Source of the DNA: JAABVY01 sp964496505
GTDB lineage: Bacteria; Zixibacteria; MSB-5A5; JAABVY01
Direction: 5' to 3'
NCBI GenBank assembly: GCA_964496505.1
Contig: CAZBZV010000071.1
Coordinates: 1 to 14,203 of the forward strand
Length of the DNA: 14,203 nucleotides
Positions 13,924 to 14,203 of this stretch are shown here, one piece after another. How positions within the stretch are numbered: the stretch's first letter is position 1; every line of letters starts with the position of its first letter. Position numbers and translations under genes: made by a program. Under the pieces are notes generated by a model. The model did not search any database. It was not told the origin of the DNA and was given only the letters and a program-made list of their open reading frames with translations.

Positions 13924-13955
13924 CATGCTCAAACCAGAGTTTGGGCATGCCACCC
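13924..13955 (-). repeat. GGGTGGCA hairpin element, inverted copy R3'
   Basis: Read on the minus strand this begins GGGTGGCATGCCCAAA, matching 15 of 16 bases with 11169-11184. The stem is CATGCTCAAAC (13924-13934) with GTTTGGGCATG (13939-13949), one mismatch, loop CAGA. Just beyond, 13979-13994 is a partial inverted match to 10944-10959 (GGGTTCCCTAA core). Confidence 0.7.
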
Positions 13956-14002
13956 TATAATCGAAAATATCAGCGCCGGATTAGGGAACCCGCCCGCACA
14001 AT

Positions 14003-14066
14003 CGTGCGCGGCGTATGTCCTCATGCGCCGCGTCCACTGGGCGCACCGGGAGGTACGCCCAGCTCG
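14003..14066. repeat. Two-hairpin dispersed element, copy A3
   Basis: Hairpin 1 is a full 11-bp stem (14007-14017 with 14022-14032) around TCCT, as in A1. Hairpin 2 is CTGGGCG (14037-14043) with CGCCCAG (14056-14062) plus ACC/GGT around GGGA, as in A2. The outer pairing CGTGC/GCTCG has one mismatch in this copy. Confidence 0.8.
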
Positions 14067-14105
14067 TTATAATCCCAGGTTAAAACATCGGCCACCGATA
14101 ACAAT

Positions 14106-14140
14106 AAAAAAGGCTGCCGTAGTGCATGGCAGCCTTTTCT
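14106..14140. terminator. Hairpin terminator
   Basis: GGCTGCC (14112-14118) pairs with GGCAGCC (14128-14134). The stem is extended by AAAA before it and TTTT after it, giving T runs on both strands. It could end the lipoprotein transcript (+), about 290 bases past its stop codon, or a minus-strand gene beyond the window. Confidence 0.75.
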
Positions 14141-14155
14141 CAGTCGTAATGTCAC

Positions 14156-14203
14156 GGGTCGGATTAAAACCAGCCAGTTGGGGTCGGGTTAAAACCGGCC
14201 AAT
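14156..14203. repeat. 25-bp tandem repeat with palindromic core, running off the window
   Basis: GGGTCGG at 14156 and again at 14181 starts two units with period 25, each continuing (A/G)TTAAAACC(A/G)GCCA. GGTCGG and CCGGCC in the second unit can pair around GTTAAAA. The second unit is cut by the window end, so the copy number is unknown. Confidence 0.6.

Noticed and set aside
10637..13955. Composite transposon carrying the Fn3/LamG gene
   Set aside because: There is no transposase, no clear terminal inverted repeats at matching edges and no target-site duplication that I can see. The flanking elements also occur elsewhere in the window or look like dispersed intergenic repeats.
1077..14066. 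CRISPR array from the recurring palindromic repeats
   Set aside because: The copies are kilobases apart, longer than CRISPR repeats, without regular spacers and without cas genes.

Overview
The window is bacterial chromosomal DNA. It holds a tRNA gene, σ70-like promoters, Shine-Dalgarno sites, hairpin terminators and two lipoproteins with typical export signals. Coding density is moderate, and most intergenic gaps carry short hairpin-forming repeats. The mix of an Hdr/Sdh-type iron-sulfur complex, a multi-domain hemerythrin, SdrD-like and Fn3/LamG surface lipoproteins and many palindromic repeats resembles anaerobic or microaerophilic uncultured lineages such as Zixibacteria or other FCB-type phyla. 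That placement is inference and not secure.

Layout. 1-71 (-): tRNA-Ile(GAU), cut by the window start. 262-999 (+): AlkD-like DNA glycosylase with its own promoter. 1000-1405: non-coding, two repeat elements. 1406-3061 (+): protein of four tandem hemerythrin domains. 3189-4985 (-): lipoprotein with an SdrD B-like domain, a GYWKNH segment and an Asp-rich tail. 5311-6177 (+): CPBP/CAAX-type membrane protease. 6178-6434: repeats and a shared terminator. 6435-10288 (-): four-gene operon, in transcription order HdrB-like, SdhB-like, SdhA-like and HdrC-like. 10289-11304: about 1 kb non-coding, with two CRP/FNR-like palindromes next to the operon and then at least eleven hairpins in about 560 bp. 11305-13818 (+): AT-rich lipoprotein with five Fn3-like repeats and a LamG domain. 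13819-14203: more copies of the same repeat families and a terminator.

The functional centrepiece is the four-gene operon. A fumarate reductase/succinate dehydrogenase flavoprotein with all four catalytic residues recognisable is joined to a [2Fe-2S]/2x[4Fe-4S] subunit, a two-CCG HdrB-like subunit and an HdrC-like ferredoxin. No membrane anchor gene is present. This resembles the class E SDH / MfrABE / thiol:fumarate reductase families, with the Hdr modules as separate genes plus an added HdrC. The tetra-hemerythrin upstream fits a cell that handles oxygen while relying on oxygen-sensitive Fe-S enzymes.

The second theme is a set of dispersed structured repeats: a two-hairpin element in three copies with compensatory changes, a three-hairpin element in two copies, a GGGTGGCA hairpin in two copies with compensatory changes, and a CATTCTGAG/CTCAGAATG palindrome. 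They sit in nearly every larger gap and on both sides of the AT-rich lipoprotein gene.
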